Assembly (NCBI RefSeq): GCF_009827445.1
Contig: NZ_WTYI01000001.1
Location: 716,172-780,171, forward strand
Source: Qipengyuania aquimaris
Lineage (GTDB): Bacteria; Pseudomonadota; Alphaproteobacteria; Sphingomonadales; Sphingomonadaceae
DNA length: 64,000 nt
Reading direction: 5' to 3'
Shown here piece after piece: positions 26,680 to 36,398 of this stretch. Below the pieces are notes generated by a model, which had not been told where the DNA came from, ran no database searches, and worked only from the letters and a program-made list of their open reading frames with translations. A program made the translations under genes and the position numbers. Positions within the stretch are counted from its first letter, which is position 1; each line of letters starts with the position of its first letter.

Positions 26680-28368
26680 TCAGCACTCCTCCATAACGTA
26701 GAGACCGGGGGCGGGGTCCAGCGGCTGGTACGCTTTGTTCCCCAATTTCGCGGGGGCCTTCTTCTTCTCGCCGGCGCGGCTCTGCACCCATTCCATCCAG
26801 TATGGCCACCAAGAGCCTGAAACCTCTTCGGTTCCCTTGAGCCACTCGTCGGCAGTCTCGGGCAGCTTTTTCTTCTCGTCCTTCTGGATGTAATAGCGCG
26901 CTTTCGGGTTGCCCGGCGGGTTCAGGATGGCCTGCATGTGCCCCGAATGCGACAGGACGTAGGTCACATCCTTCGAGCCGAACAGGCGCGTGGAGCGATA
27001 CGTCGCCTTCCACGGCGTGATATGGTCGGTCACACCGCCCAGGATGAACAGGTCGCTGGTCACCTTGGATAGGTCGATCTTGTGGTCGACCATTTCGACC
27101 TCGCCCTGCTTGGTGAAAGCAAGGGTTTCGAAGACGGTCAGGAAGTCGCCCATCAGGGCAGCTGAAAGGTTGGTCGCGTCTGCATTCCAGAACAGGACGT
27201 CGAATGCGGGCGGATCCTGACCGAGAAGGTAGTTGTTGATCACGTAGTTCCAGATCAGGTCGTTCGGACGCAGCCAGGCAAAGCCACGTGCAAGATCGTC
27301 GCCCTTGATCACGCCCTTCTTGGACGCGCGGCGCTTGGCAAGGGCCAGGCCGTTTTCCGACACCAACGAACCGGCTTCGATATCGTTCTGCTTGGGGTGG
27401 AGGACGCAAACCATCAGCGTCAGCGCACCGAGCAGGTCATCCTTGTCGGACGCCATCTTGCTGGCCAGCATCGAGGCAGTCTGGCCGCCGGAACAACCGG
27501 CCGAGACATTGACCTTCTTGGAGCCGGTGATCTTGCTGACCGCTTCCATCGCTTCACGGCAGGAACGAACATAGTCGGCCATGTCCCAGTGGCCCTGCTC
27601 CTTGGTCGGATTCTTCCAGCTGATCACGAAGGTCTGGATGCCGTTGTCGAGCTGGTACTTCACCACCGATTTTTCCGGCGAAAGATCGTTGATATACATC
27701 TTGTTGATCTGCGGCGGGATGGTGAGCTGCGGGATCTCGTAAACTTCGTCGGTGGTCGGTGCGTACTGGACCAGTTCCATCATCTCGGTGCGCAGGACAA
27801 CCGAGCCTTTCGACGTGGCGATGTTTTCGCCCAGCTTGAACGGCTTCTTGTCGACCTGGCTGACCATGCCCTTGTTGTGGACCATGTCGTCGTAAGCGTT
27901 CTTGAGCCCCTTGATGAGGCTGAGGCCGCCGGAATCGATAGCCATCTTCTGCGCCGTCGGATTGCCGACCAGCGTATTCGTGGGGGCAAGCCCGTCGATG
28001 ATGATATTCGAGATGAAGCGGGCGCGGTCGCGCTCCAGTTCGTCGAGTTCGAGGTCTTCGAGCCAGCGGGAAGCGCCCTTCTGCACCGCGAGGTAGTATT
28101 GCATGCCAGCCCGCATGAACGGATTGTACTGCCATGCAGGATCGCGGAAGCGCTTGTCCTTTGGGTCGGGTGCCAGTTCGCTCTTGCCGGTCATGATCTT
28201 GATCATGTCCTGGCCGACTTCCTGGCTATGCTTCATCAGTCTTTGGGGATCGGATGCGGTCTCGCGCAGCATGACGGCAACCGCACCGAAGATATCCTCC
28301 CGCGTCAGGCCGATAAGCGGGCCAAGTGCGCTGGTGGATTGTGCGGCTTCGTCTTCGAGCTGTGCCAT
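26680..28368 (-). CDS. phaC: Poly(R)-hydroxyalkanoate synthase
   Basis: A 562-aa polymerase that joins (R)-3-hydroxyacyl-CoA units into PHA at granule surfaces. The catalytic triad is visible: Cys292 in the lipase-like box AGCSGG, Asp448 in VTDHITPW, and His477 in SHSGHMQ. The segment ILNPPGNPKARY is like the medium-chain (class II) synthases of pseudomonads. The N-terminus is helical and lacks any signal. The depolymerase gene follows 31 bases downstream. No phasin or phaA/phaB genes are in the window. Confidence 0.95.
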   Translation of the reverse strand: MAQLEDEAAQSTSALGPLIGLTREDIFGAVAVMLRETASDPQRLMKHSQEVGQDMIKIMTGKSELAPDPKDKRFRDPAWQYNPFMRAGMQYYLAVQKGASRWLEDLELDELERDRARFISNIIIDGLAPTNTLVGNPTAQKMAIDSGGLSLIKGLKNAYDDMVHNKGMVSQVDKKPFKLGENIATSKGSVVLRTEMMELVQYAPTTDEVYEIPQLTIPPQINKMYINDLSPEKSVVKYQLDNGIQTFVISWKNPTKEQGHWDMADYVRSCREAMEAVSKITGSKKVNVSAGCSGGQTASMLASKMASDKDDLLGALTLMVCVLHPKQNDIEAGSLVSENGLALAKRRASKKGVIKGDDLARGFAWLRPNDLIWNYVINNYLLGQDPPAFDVLFWNADATNLSAALMGDFLTVFETLAFTKQGEVEMVDHKIDLSKVTSDLFILGGVTDHITPWKATYRSTRLFGSKDVTYVLSHSGHMQAILNPPGNPKARYYIQKDEKKKLPETADEWLKGTEEVSGSWWPYWMEWVQSRAGEKKKAPAKLGNKAYQPLDPAPGLYVMEEC

Positions 28369-28437
28369 ATCGTGTGGATCCTCTTTTTCTTTGTTCTTGC
28401 TACTATTCCAATGCAGCGCGCCGCGCCAGTGTTCCGC

Positions 28438-29745
28438 TTATTTGCGCGCGGCAATCATGCTTTCGATGTCGACGAACTTCTCGCGCGGGGCGCCTTCACG
28501 CGCCGCAGCGGCTTCCGCTTCCTCGATCTTTTGCCAATCGCGGAAGGTGACGATGTCGAGGCCGCGATCGCGCGCGAGTTCATCGAAACCTTCGCGCCCA
28601 CGTTTGCGCCCGCCTTGCCCGATATCTTCTGCCACTTTCTCGATCACGCCGTAACCGTCCGGGCGGTTCGTCCCGATAGTGCCCGTGGGGCCGCGCTTGG
28701 CCCACCCGACACAATAGAGGCCCGGCAGGATGCGACCCTCGTCATTGGCGAAACGACCTTGTCTTTCGTCGAATGGAACCCCGTCGATGGCGGACGAGCG
28801 GTAGCCGATGCATGTCACCGCCACATCGGCCGGCACTACGTAGGTCTCGCCGGTACCGGTGGCGCGTCCTTTCTCGATGGTGGTGCGTTCGACTTCTACT
28901 CCGGTGAGGCGACCGCCCTCGCTTATGAAGCGGACCGGGTTCGCGAAGAAATCGAATTCGATGGCAATCGCCTTCTCCCCATGGATGCTTTCCGGGATGG
29001 CGGCGAAATCGCGTAGGAGCGTCACGGATTTACGCAGGCCGGGTTCGAGGATCGCGTCATCATCGACGGGAGGAAGATCGTCTCCGTCTACCCGAGGGCT
29101 TGCACGGTCTAGATGCATCAGCTCGCCCAATTCCTTGGGGGTCATCATGATCTGGTGCGGTCCGCGCCGACCGAGAATGGTGATGGTTTCGAGGTTGGAG
29201 CCGCGTAGCATTGCGAGGGCGTGCTCGACTATATCCGATCCTGCCAGCTCGGCTTCGGTCTTGGACAGGATACGGGCCACGTCGAGAGCGACATTGCCCA
29301 TGCCGATGACGACCGCGTGGCGCTTCGACAGGTCCGGATCGATGGAGGCAAACTCGGGGTGACCGTTATACCAGCCGACAAAGGCAGCGCTGCCGAAGAT
29401 ATTCGCAGCATCTTCACCTTCCAGCCCAAGCGACCGGTCCTCGGGGGCACCTGTGGCGAATACCACGGCGTCGTATAGGTCCTGCAACTCTGCGACGGAA
29501 ACGTCTTCGCCGACCGTCACATTGCCTACGAAGCGGACGTTGTCGCTCAGAGCGGTTTTTTCGTACCTGCGAGCGACTCCCTTGATCGACTGGTGATCTG
29601 GCGCCACGCCCGTTCGGATGAGCCCATAAGGAACTGGAAGCTTGTCGAAAACGTCGACGCGGGCGTCATCTTCCCATTGCTTCCCTGCAGCTTCGGCAGT
29701 GTAATAGCCAGCCGGGCCGGACCCGATGATTGCGATATGACGCAT
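28438..29745 (-). CDS. Ferredoxin--NADP(+) reductase, adrenodoxin-reductase type
   Basis: A 435-aa FAD flavoprotein of the FprA/adrenodoxin-reductase family, which moves electrons between NADPH and a ferredoxin. The FAD loop is GSGPAGYYTAE at residues 7-17. PYGLIRTGVAPDH is the strongly conserved signature. The NADP-binding loop is GMGNVALDVAR, and the C-terminal GWAKRGPTGTIGTNR contacts the FAD and NADP. The length is normal. It is upstream of phaC on the same strand with 69 bases between; a functional link to PHA synthesis is not shown. Confidence 0.94.
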   Translation of the reverse strand: MRHIAIIGSGPAGYYTAEAAGKQWEDDARVDVFDKLPVPYGLIRTGVAPDHQSIKGVARRYEKTALSDNVRFVGNVTVGEDVSVAELQDLYDAVVFATGAPEDRSLGLEGEDAANIFGSAAFVGWYNGHPEFASIDPDLSKRHAVVIGMGNVALDVARILSKTEAELAGSDIVEHALAMLRGSNLETITILGRRGPHQIMMTPKELGELMHLDRASPRVDGDDLPPVDDDAILEPGLRKSVTLLRDFAAIPESIHGEKAIAIEFDFFANPVRFISEGGRLTGVEVERTTIEKGRATGTGETYVVPADVAVTCIGYRSSAIDGVPFDERQGRFANDEGRILPGLYCVGWAKRGPTGTIGTNRPDGYGVIEKVAEDIGQGGRKRGREGFDELARDRGLDIVTFRDWQKIEEAEAAAAREGAPREKFVDIESMIAARK

Positions 29746-29931
29746 GAGCGGTTTTCTCCCCCCGCAGTTCTGTCGACGACAATGCCTTTAGGCATCCCGC
29801 GACGCAAGCACCCTCGCGAACCCTGCATATGCAGCGCACCTGATGGTTATGCATTGGGTAACGATTTCCCGCTAAACGAGCCCATCTACCGCGTGATAAA
29901 AGCGGATAAACGGGACGATCGGGTTTTTGAT

Positions 29932-32157
29932 ATGAGTGGATTCTTCTCGAAGCGGGGCAAGAAGCCTTCCAAGGCAAAAGTTGCGGCGAACGAAAACCCG
30001 GGCGGCGAGACCGATGCGCCTCAGGCGTTTTCGCGCATCCAGATGCTCGACAGCTTCGAGAACGCCGGCTTGGGATGGTTCTGGGCAACCGATGCAGAGA
30101 ACCGCCTTATTTATCTGTCTCCGTCCGCTGTCGATCAGGCTGGATTGACCAAGGAAGAAACGATCGGCCAATCTGTTGCCGATTTTTTCCACCAAGACGA
30201 AGAGCACGTTCGGGAAGGCCGTCCGCTGAAATTCCTGGTCAGTGCACGGAACTCCATCTCACACCACCCGGTAAAGGTGGCCGCAAGTCGCGAAGAAAGC
30301 CCGCAATACTGGGAATTGACCGGCGTCCCGCAATACGATGAGGAAAAGAACTTCATCGGCTATCGCGGAAGCGCGAAGGATGTCACCGCCAGCCGAGCTT
30401 CGCGTATCGATGCCGAACGAATGGCGCAGTATGATTCCCTCACTGGCCTCGGCAATCGACACAGGATGACCAAGCGGCTCACTTCGACGCTCAAAGCTTT
30501 TCACGCATCCCAGCGTAGCTGTGCGCTGCTGATGCTCGATCTCGATCGGTTCAAGCAGGTCAACGACACTCACGGACATCCGGCAGGCGACGACCTGCTC
30601 AAACAGGTCGCGAACCGGATCGAACGCATTGTTGGCAATAAGGGCGAAATCGGGCGCCTAGGCGGCGATGAATTCCAAGTCATGCTGCAGGATATGGATG
30701 ACCGCGCCGAATTGGGCGAGCTTGCCGATCGCTTGATCAAAATGATCTCCCAGCCATACCAGGTGAACAACACCCGCGTGACGATCGGCACTTCAGTTGG
30801 TGTTGCGGTTTCTCCGTTCGACGGCGTTGAGCCCGACGAACTGGTCAAGGCAGCCGATCTTGCGCTTTATGCTGCGAAGAACAAGGGTAAGGGTTGCTAT
30901 CGCTTTTATAATGTCGACATGCGCGACGGGGCACAGACGCGTAACCAGATCGAGACGGATCTGCGTCGTGCGATGGAAGATGGCGAGCTGCGCATGTACT
31001 ACCAGCCGATCGTCAGCTCCCAGGACCACAATCTCAAATGTCTCGAAGCGCTGATGCGCTGGGAGCATCCGGAGCGGGGCTTTATCCCGCCATCTCAGTT
31101 CATCCCGGTCGCCGAGGAGATTGGGATGATCAATGAGCTTGGTGATTGGGCCTTGCAGCAAGTTTGCAAAGATGCTGCTGGCTGGCCTTTCGAGCTACGC
31201 GTTGCCGTCAATGTTTCGGCGATCCAGTTCGCACAGGATGATTTCCCTGAAAAGGTGAAAGAAGCTCTGCGTGAAGCGCGAATGCCTCCCGCCAGGCTCG
31301 AACTCGAAATAACGGAAAGCGTCTTCGTCGGGGATGCCGGACGGACACAGGAAATGTTCGAAGACCTGAAGCGAATTGGTGTGCGGCTGGCTCTCGATGA
31401 TTTCGGCACCGGGTATTCTTCGCTCAGCTATTTGCAGAAGGCACCCTTCGACAAGATCAAGATCGACCAGGCGTTCGTCCGCGGCGCAACCGAGAAGGGC
31501 AACAACAATCCTGCGATCATGTCGGCCATCGTCAACCTGGCAGAATCGCTTGGTATGGAAACGGTGGCAGAGGGCGTTGAAACGAAAGACGAGCTCACCC
31601 TCGTCAAGGAACGCGGCGCAAGTCACGTCCAGGGCTTCATTTTCTCGCCTGCCATCAGCCATGACGAGCTTCTCGAAAGGCTCGAAAACAAAGAACTAAA
31701 ATATGAAGCGCGCGGCCCGGAGCGGTTCCGTTCCGAACGCAAGAGCGTCTTCCGCAGGGTCGGGCTAATTCACGAGGATCACCGGTATCATGTGACTATG
31801 CGGGACCTGTCCAAGACAGGCGCGAGGGTCGAAGGGCTACTCAATGTGCCGGTCGATACGCAGGTCGTTCTCGATCTTGGTGGCGGGCAGCTTGCAGTTG
31901 CAGTCGTTCGCAGGTCGGAAGAGTACACTCAAGGGCTCGAATTCGAGACGCCTCTGATCAGTGACGGTGCGGACGGTCTTTGCACCCGTCACCGTGTCTC
32001 GCCCTACGAGATCGCATCTGCATCCAACGCGCCGCTCGCCAGTCTGCCGGAGGACCCGTATGCCTTGCTCATGGCGGAAAACGCCGCGAACGGCACGCGC
32101 AAGCAGTTTCTCGAGGTCGATACGAGCAATGCGTCCCGCAAGCGCAAAGCCGGCTAA
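29932..32157 (+). CDS. PAS-GGDEF-EAL-PilZ protein with intact c-di-GMP catalytic motifs
   Basis: A 741-aa cytoplasmic c-di-GMP enzyme with four domains: PAS at about 40-150, GGDEF at about 165-325, EAL at about 345-595 and PilZ at about 605-700. The cyclase motif is RLGGDEF (GGDEF at 244-248). No RxxD inhibition site stands before it. The phosphodiesterase residues are all present: CLEAL (Glu372), VNVSA, ITES, DDFGTGYSS, KIKID, AEGVET and QGF. The PilZ part has KSVFR where RxxxR is expected, followed by DLSKTG. Both synthesis and breakdown of c-di-GMP are plausible. It has no transmembrane helix. The start follows the divergent ferredoxin reductase gene. A paralogue follows 90 bases downstream. 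Confidence 0.93.
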   Translation: MSGFFSKRGKKPSKAKVAANENPGGETDAPQAFSRIQMLDSFENAGLGWFWATDAENRLIYLSPSAVDQAGLTKEETIGQSVADFFHQDEEHVREGRPLKFLVSARNSISHHPVKVAASREESPQYWELTGVPQYDEEKNFIGYRGSAKDVTASRASRIDAERMAQYDSLTGLGNRHRMTKRLTSTLKAFHASQRSCALLMLDLDRFKQVNDTHGHPAGDDLLKQVANRIERIVGNKGEIGRLGGDEFQVMLQDMDDRAELGELADRLIKMISQPYQVNNTRVTIGTSVGVAVSPFDGVEPDELVKAADLALYAAKNKGKGCYRFYNVDMRDGAQTRNQIETDLRRAMEDGELRMYYQPIVSSQDHNLKCLEALMRWEHPERGFIPPSQFIPVAEEIGMINELGDWALQQVCKDAAGWPFELRVAVNVSAIQFAQDDFPEKVKEALREARMPPARLELEITESVFVGDAGRTQEMFEDLKRIGVRLALDDFGTGYSSLSYLQKAPFDKIKIDQAFVRGATEKGNNNPAIMSAIVNLAESLGMETVAEGVETKDELTLVKERGASHVQGFIFSPAISHDELLERLENKELKYEARGPERFRSERKSVFRRVGLIHEDHRYHVTMRDLSKTGARVEGLLNVPVDTQVVLDLGGGQLAVAVVRRSEEYTQGLEFETPLISDGADGLCTRHRVSPYEIASASNAPLASLPEDPYALLMAENAANGTRKQFLEVDTSNASRKRKAG

Positions 32158-32247
32158 AGGTGATTTCGAGACCGTCGTTAGGGCAAAAATAACCATTCTC
32201 ACGTAGACCCGAACCTGCAAGTTCACTGTAGTAGAGGTCTACCCGCC

Positions 32248-34434
32248 ATGGGGGCCATGCCCTTTTCCAACCTGTTCTCGTCGCGTGGCGAAGCGTCTAC
32301 GTCTGCGGTCCGCCAAGGTATCGCTGCGGAGGACAAGCTTCGAATAATCGACGAAATCGAGAGCAGCGGAGCGCTGGGATTCTGGTCGACCGACCGCAAC
32401 GGGAATATTGCTTATCTTTCGCCCGCTATAGCCGAGCGATTGGGCTCCTTGCCCGAAGAACTTATAGGCACGCCTCTCCAGCAGGTCCTTATCCCCGTCG
32501 AGGGTGAGACCGATGGAAGGTCTCTGGGCCTCAAGCTGAACACCCGAAAGTCTTTTTCCAATTTGTCGGCGCAGGCGCAAGCAAGCGACAATGATGCCGT
32601 GCTGTGCCTGTCGGGAAGGGCGCTCTACGACGAAAAAACGGAATTCGCCGGCTTCCGCGGCAGTGTCGTCGACATCACCGAAGATTTCCGTGCTGAGGCC
32701 GAAGCTAACCGGCTCGCAAAATTCGACTCGCTCACTGGGCTCGCCAACAGGCACCGCATGGAGCAGCGCATTGACTCCACGCTAAAGACCTTCTGCGCAG
32801 CCGAGCGCACCGCAGCCTTGATGATGCTTGATCTTGATCGCTTCAAGCAGGTCAATGACACCCTTGGGCACGCCGCTGGCGACCAGCTGCTGCAACAGGT
32901 CGCAGACAGGCTTCGCAGCGCCGTGGGCGGCCGTGGCGAGATTGGTCGCCTCGGTGGTGACGAATTTCAGGTCTTGATCCCCGACATGGACGATCGAGGC
33001 GAACTGGGTGAAATCGCAAAGAAAATTATCCAGATGCTCTCGCAGCCCTATTCGGTCGAAGAAGGGCGCTGCACGATCGGCTGCTCCGTAGGCGTGGCGA
33101 TCGCGCCTTACGATGGCGTCGAACGCGACGAATTGTCACGTGCTGCCGACCTGGCGCTGTACGCGTCGAAAAACGGCGGCCGCGGTCAGTTTCGCTTCTA
33201 CGGCGCGGACCTCGAGCACGAGGCCAATTTGCGTAAGCGCATGGAAGACGATCTTTCTGCGGCCATCGAGGCAGGTGATTTCGCCCTCGAATACCAGCCG
33301 GTTGTCGACCTTGGGTCGAACACGGTCATCGGGTTGGAAGCCAAGTACACCTGGGAAGACGAAGATCGCGGTCGGGTGGCTCCCGAAACGTTCCTTCCTA
33401 TAGCCGAGGGCAGTCGACTCATTGTGCCGATAGGCGAATGGGCCCTTCGCCGTGCGTGTGAGGATGCGGTTCAGTGGCCGGGCAACCTTCGGCTTTCCAT
33501 GAATATTTCGCCGGTGCAGTTCGAAGCCAATGGTTTTGCCGAGCTGGTCGAGAAGATTCTCGAAGAAACCGATTTAGACCCGGCTCGACTGGAGCTGGAG
33601 CTCAACGAGAGCGTTCTGTTGGGCGATGCATCGAAGGTAGATGCGACGCTCGGCCACCTCTTCAAGCTCGGGGTTCGCCTGACGCTAGATCAATACGGGA
33701 CAGGGCGTTCTTCGCTGGCTTACCTGCGCCGCGCACCGTTCAATACGTTGAAGATCGGAGCGAACTTCTTCGAGCCCATGCTAGGCAATGACCTCGGTGA
33801 CATGGAATTGGTCCGCGCGGTGGTGGCACTTGCGAACGCGCTTGGCATGGAAACTGCCGCTTCGGGCGTTCATGCGCTCAAGTTGATGCAGGAGCTGAAG
33901 CACCTAGGCGTCGGTCAGGTCCAAGGCTTCGTCTATTCCGATGCCGTCAGCCACAGCCAGGTTCTCGAAGAGATAGACAAGGGCGTCTGGGTCCTTGAAC
34001 CGACCGACCAGGGCAACCAACGCGCCAATCGCAGGACGGTCTACCGCAAGATCGGTGTGATCCACGAAGATCACTACTACGATGTGACCTTGCGCAATCT
34101 GTCGCGCTCGGGTGCGATGATCGAAGGGCTCGAGGATGTGCCTGTTGGCACCATGTTCGTGCTGGACTTCGGCGGCGGGCAACTCGCCGTCTGCACTGTT
34201 CGCCGGACCATGGGCGATACGCAGGGGCTCGAATTCGAACAGGAACTGGTCGACGACGGGGCAGGTGGCTTGTGCACGCGAAACCGTGTCAGTCCCTATG
34301 AATTGGCGGCCGCCGGAGCTCCACTCGAAGCATTGCCTGCCGGCAAGTACGCGATGGCCGCTCAATCGTCTGCGCCGGCGAGCTATCCCAAGTTTAAGCT
34401 TTCCGAAAATGCTGCGGCGGCCAGCAAAAACTGA
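32248..34434 (+). CDS. PAS-GGDEF-EAL-PilZ paralogue with degenerate EAL domain
   Basis: A 728-aa paralogue of the upstream gene product, with the same PAS, GGDEF, EAL and PilZ order. The cyclase motif is intact (GGDEF at 236-240), again without an RxxD inhibition site. The EAL domain has lost key residues: EAL is EAK (Glu364 kept), DDFGTGYSS is DQYGTGRSS, KIKID is TLKIG, and AEGVET is ASGVHA. It is therefore probably a cyclase with a regulatory, non-hydrolytic EAL fold. The PilZ domain has RTVYR (a true RxxxR) and NLSRSG, so it may bind c-di-GMP better than its twin. A second ATG three codons in is possible. Confidence 0.92.
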   Translation: MGAMPFSNLFSSRGEASTSAVRQGIAAEDKLRIIDEIESSGALGFWSTDRNGNIAYLSPAIAERLGSLPEELIGTPLQQVLIPVEGETDGRSLGLKLNTRKSFSNLSAQAQASDNDAVLCLSGRALYDEKTEFAGFRGSVVDITEDFRAEAEANRLAKFDSLTGLANRHRMEQRIDSTLKTFCAAERTAALMMLDLDRFKQVNDTLGHAAGDQLLQQVADRLRSAVGGRGEIGRLGGDEFQVLIPDMDDRGELGEIAKKIIQMLSQPYSVEEGRCTIGCSVGVAIAPYDGVERDELSRAADLALYASKNGGRGQFRFYGADLEHEANLRKRMEDDLSAAIEAGDFALEYQPVVDLGSNTVIGLEAKYTWEDEDRGRVAPETFLPIAEGSRLIVPIGEWALRRACEDAVQWPGNLRLSMNISPVQFEANGFAELVEKILEETDLDPARLELELNESVLLGDASKVDATLGHLFKLGVRLTLDQYGTGRSSLAYLRRAPFNTLKIGANFFEPMLGNDLGDMELVRAVVALANALGMETAASGVHALKLMQELKHLGVGQVQGFVYSDAVSHSQVLEEIDKGVWVLEPTDQGNQRANRRTVYRKIGVIHEDHYYDVTLRNLSRSGAMIEGLEDVPVGTMFVLDFGGGQLAVCTVRRTMGDTQGLEFEQELVDDGAGGLCTRNRVSPYELAAAGAPLEALPAGKYAMAAQSSAPASYPKFKLSENAAAASKN

Positions 34435-34498
34435 GCGCGTGACCATTCGCGCGATTACGGCTGACACGCAATCAAAGCGGGGCTAAAGGGCGGTCGCA

Positions 34499-36316
34499 AT
34501 GACTGACCTTTCCAAGATCCGCAATTTTTCCATCATCGCGCATATCGACCATGGCAAGTCCACGCTGGCCGACCGGTTGATCCAGCATTGCGGCGGGCTG
34601 ACCGATCGCGAGATGTCCGAGCAAGTCCTTGATAACATGGACATCGAGAAGGAGCGCGGCATCACCATCAAGGCGCAGACCGTGCGCCTCAACTACACCG
34701 CCAAGGATGGCGAGACCTATGAGCTTAACCTCATGGACACGCCCGGCCACGTCGACTTCGCCTACGAGGTCTCCCGCAGCCTCGCCGCCTGCGAAGGCGC
34801 GCTCCTGGTCGTGGACGCGGCGCAAGGCGTCGAGGCCCAGACCCTCGCCAACGTCTACCAGTCGATCGAGCACGACCACGAAATCGTCCCCGTCATCAAC
34901 AAGATCGACCTCCCCGCCGCCGAACCCGACAAGGTCCGCGCGGAAATCGAGGAGGTCATCGGCCTCGACGCGTCGGATGCCGTCCTCACCTCCGCCAAGT
35001 CAGGCATCGGCATCGAGGACACGCTGGAAGCCCTCGTCGCCCGCATCCCCGCGCCCTCGGGCGACCGCGACGCACCATTGAAGGCCATGCTGGTCGATAG
35101 CTGGTACGACCCCTACCTCGGCGTCGTCATCCTCGTGCGCGTCATGGACGGGGTCATCAAGAAGGGCCTCAACGTCAAGTTCATGCAGGGCGGCACGCAG
35201 CACCTGATCGACCGCGTCGGCTGCTTCACCCCCAAGCGCACCGACCTGCCCGAACTCGGCCCCGGCGAAATCGGCTTCATTACCGCGCAGATCAAGGAAG
35301 TCGAACAGGCCCGCGTCGGCGACACCATCACCACGGTGAAGGGCGGGGCGCCCACGCCGCTGAAAGGCTACAAGGAAGTGCAGCCCGTGGTCTTCTGCGG
35401 CCTCTTCCCGGTCGACGCCGCCGAGTTCGAGAAACTGCGCGAAAGCATCGGCAAGCTGCGCCTCAACGACGCCAGCTTCAGCTACGAGATGGAAAGCTCC
35501 GCCGCGCTCGGCTTCGGCTTCCGCGCCGGCTTCCTCGGCCTGCTGCACCTGGAAATCATCCAGGAACGCCTCAGCCGCGAATACGACCTCGACCTCATCA
35601 CCACGGCCCCGTCCGTGGTCTACCGCGTGCACCTCGCCCATACGAAGAACGAGGACGCCGCCGTCGTCGACATCCACAACCCCGCCGACTGGCCGGACGT
35701 GAACCGGATCGACGCGGTGGAGGAACCGTGGATCAAGGCGGTGATCTACACGCCCGACGAATATCTCGGCGCCATCCTCAAGCTGTGCCAGGACCGCCGC
35801 GGCATCCAGACCGACCTCACATACGTCGGCGGCCGCGCACAGGTGAGCTACGAGCTGCCGCTGAACGAAGTGGTGTTCGACTTCTACGACCGCCTGAAAT
35901 CGATCAGCCGCGGCTATGCCAGCTTCGATTACGAACAGATCGGCCTGCGCGAAGGCGACCTCGTGAAGATGAACATCCTCGTCAATAACGAGCCGGTCGA
36001 CGCGCTATCGCTGATCGTCCACCGCAGCGTTGCGGAAGAGCGCGGCCGCGGCATGTGCGAGCGTCTGAAAGACCTCATCCCGCGCCATTTGTTCAAGATC
36101 CCGATCCAGGCCGCGATCGGCGGCAAGATCATCGCCCGCGAAACCATCGCCGCCCTGCGCAAGGACGTCACCGCCAAATGCTATGGCGGCGACATCAGCC
36201 GCAAGAAAAAGCTGCTGGAGAAGCAGAAGAAGGGCAAGGCCCGGATGCGCGAGTATGGGAACGTGAGCATCCCGCAGGAGGCGTTTATTGCTGCGTTGCG
36301 GATGGGGGAGGAATAA
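34499..36316 (+). CDS. lepA: Elongation factor 4 (LepA)
   Basis: A 605-aa translational GTPase that acts on stalled or mispositioned ribosomes. The G domain has [28 protein letters not shown] and the SAKSG loop. Domains II, III and V follow, and the LepA-specific C-terminal domain ends with [17 protein letters not shown]. The length is typical. From about 34.7 to 36.2 kb third positions are overwhelmingly C, more extreme than in neighbours, and the last 25 codons change abruptly towards G and T. The accessory island begins directly after it. Confidence 0.98.
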   Translation: MTDLSKIRNFSIIAHIDHGKSTLADRLIQHCGGLTDREMSEQVLDNMDIEKERGITIKAQTVRLNYTAKDGETYELNLMDTPGHVDFAYEVSRSLAACEGALLVVDAAQGVEAQTLANVYQSIEHDHEIVPVINKIDLPAAEPDKVRAEIEEVIGLDASDAVLTSAKSGIGIEDTLEALVARIPAPSGDRDAPLKAMLVDSWYDPYLGVVILVRVMDGVIKKGLNVKFMQGGTQHLIDRVGCFTPKRTDLPELGPGEIGFITAQIKEVEQARVGDTITTVKGGAPTPLKGYKEVQPVVFCGLFPVDAAEFEKLRESIGKLRLNDASFSYEMESSAALGFGFRAGFLGLLHLEIIQERLSREYDLDLITTAPSVVYRVHLAHTKNEDAAVVDIHNPADWPDVNRIDAVEEPWIKAVIYTPDEYLGAILKLCQDRRGIQTDLTYVGGRAQVSYELPLNEVVFDFYDRLKSISRGYASFDYEQIGLREGDLVKMNILVNNEPVDALSLIVHRSVAEERGRGMCERLKDLIPRHLFKIPIQAAIGGKIIARETIAALRKDVTAKCYGGDISRKKKLLEKQKKGKARMREYGNVSIPQEAFIAALRMGEE

Positions 36317-36398
36317 TTTCTGAAAATGACGTGAGAAGAATTTACATCGTTTCGTAAAGGCCTCAATGGAAACATCTGATAAGGCTTGGAGAAAAGAA

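Noticed and set aside
27397..29016. 539-codon open frame on the plus strand
   Set aside because: Antisense to phaC and the ferredoxin reductase, both with complete active-site motifs. The product is compositionally biased and shows no family.
32248..34434. Degenerate EAL motifs as sequencing errors
   Set aside because: Several separate motifs are changed by in-frame substitutions while the frame and the rest of the domain are intact, which errors would not produce.
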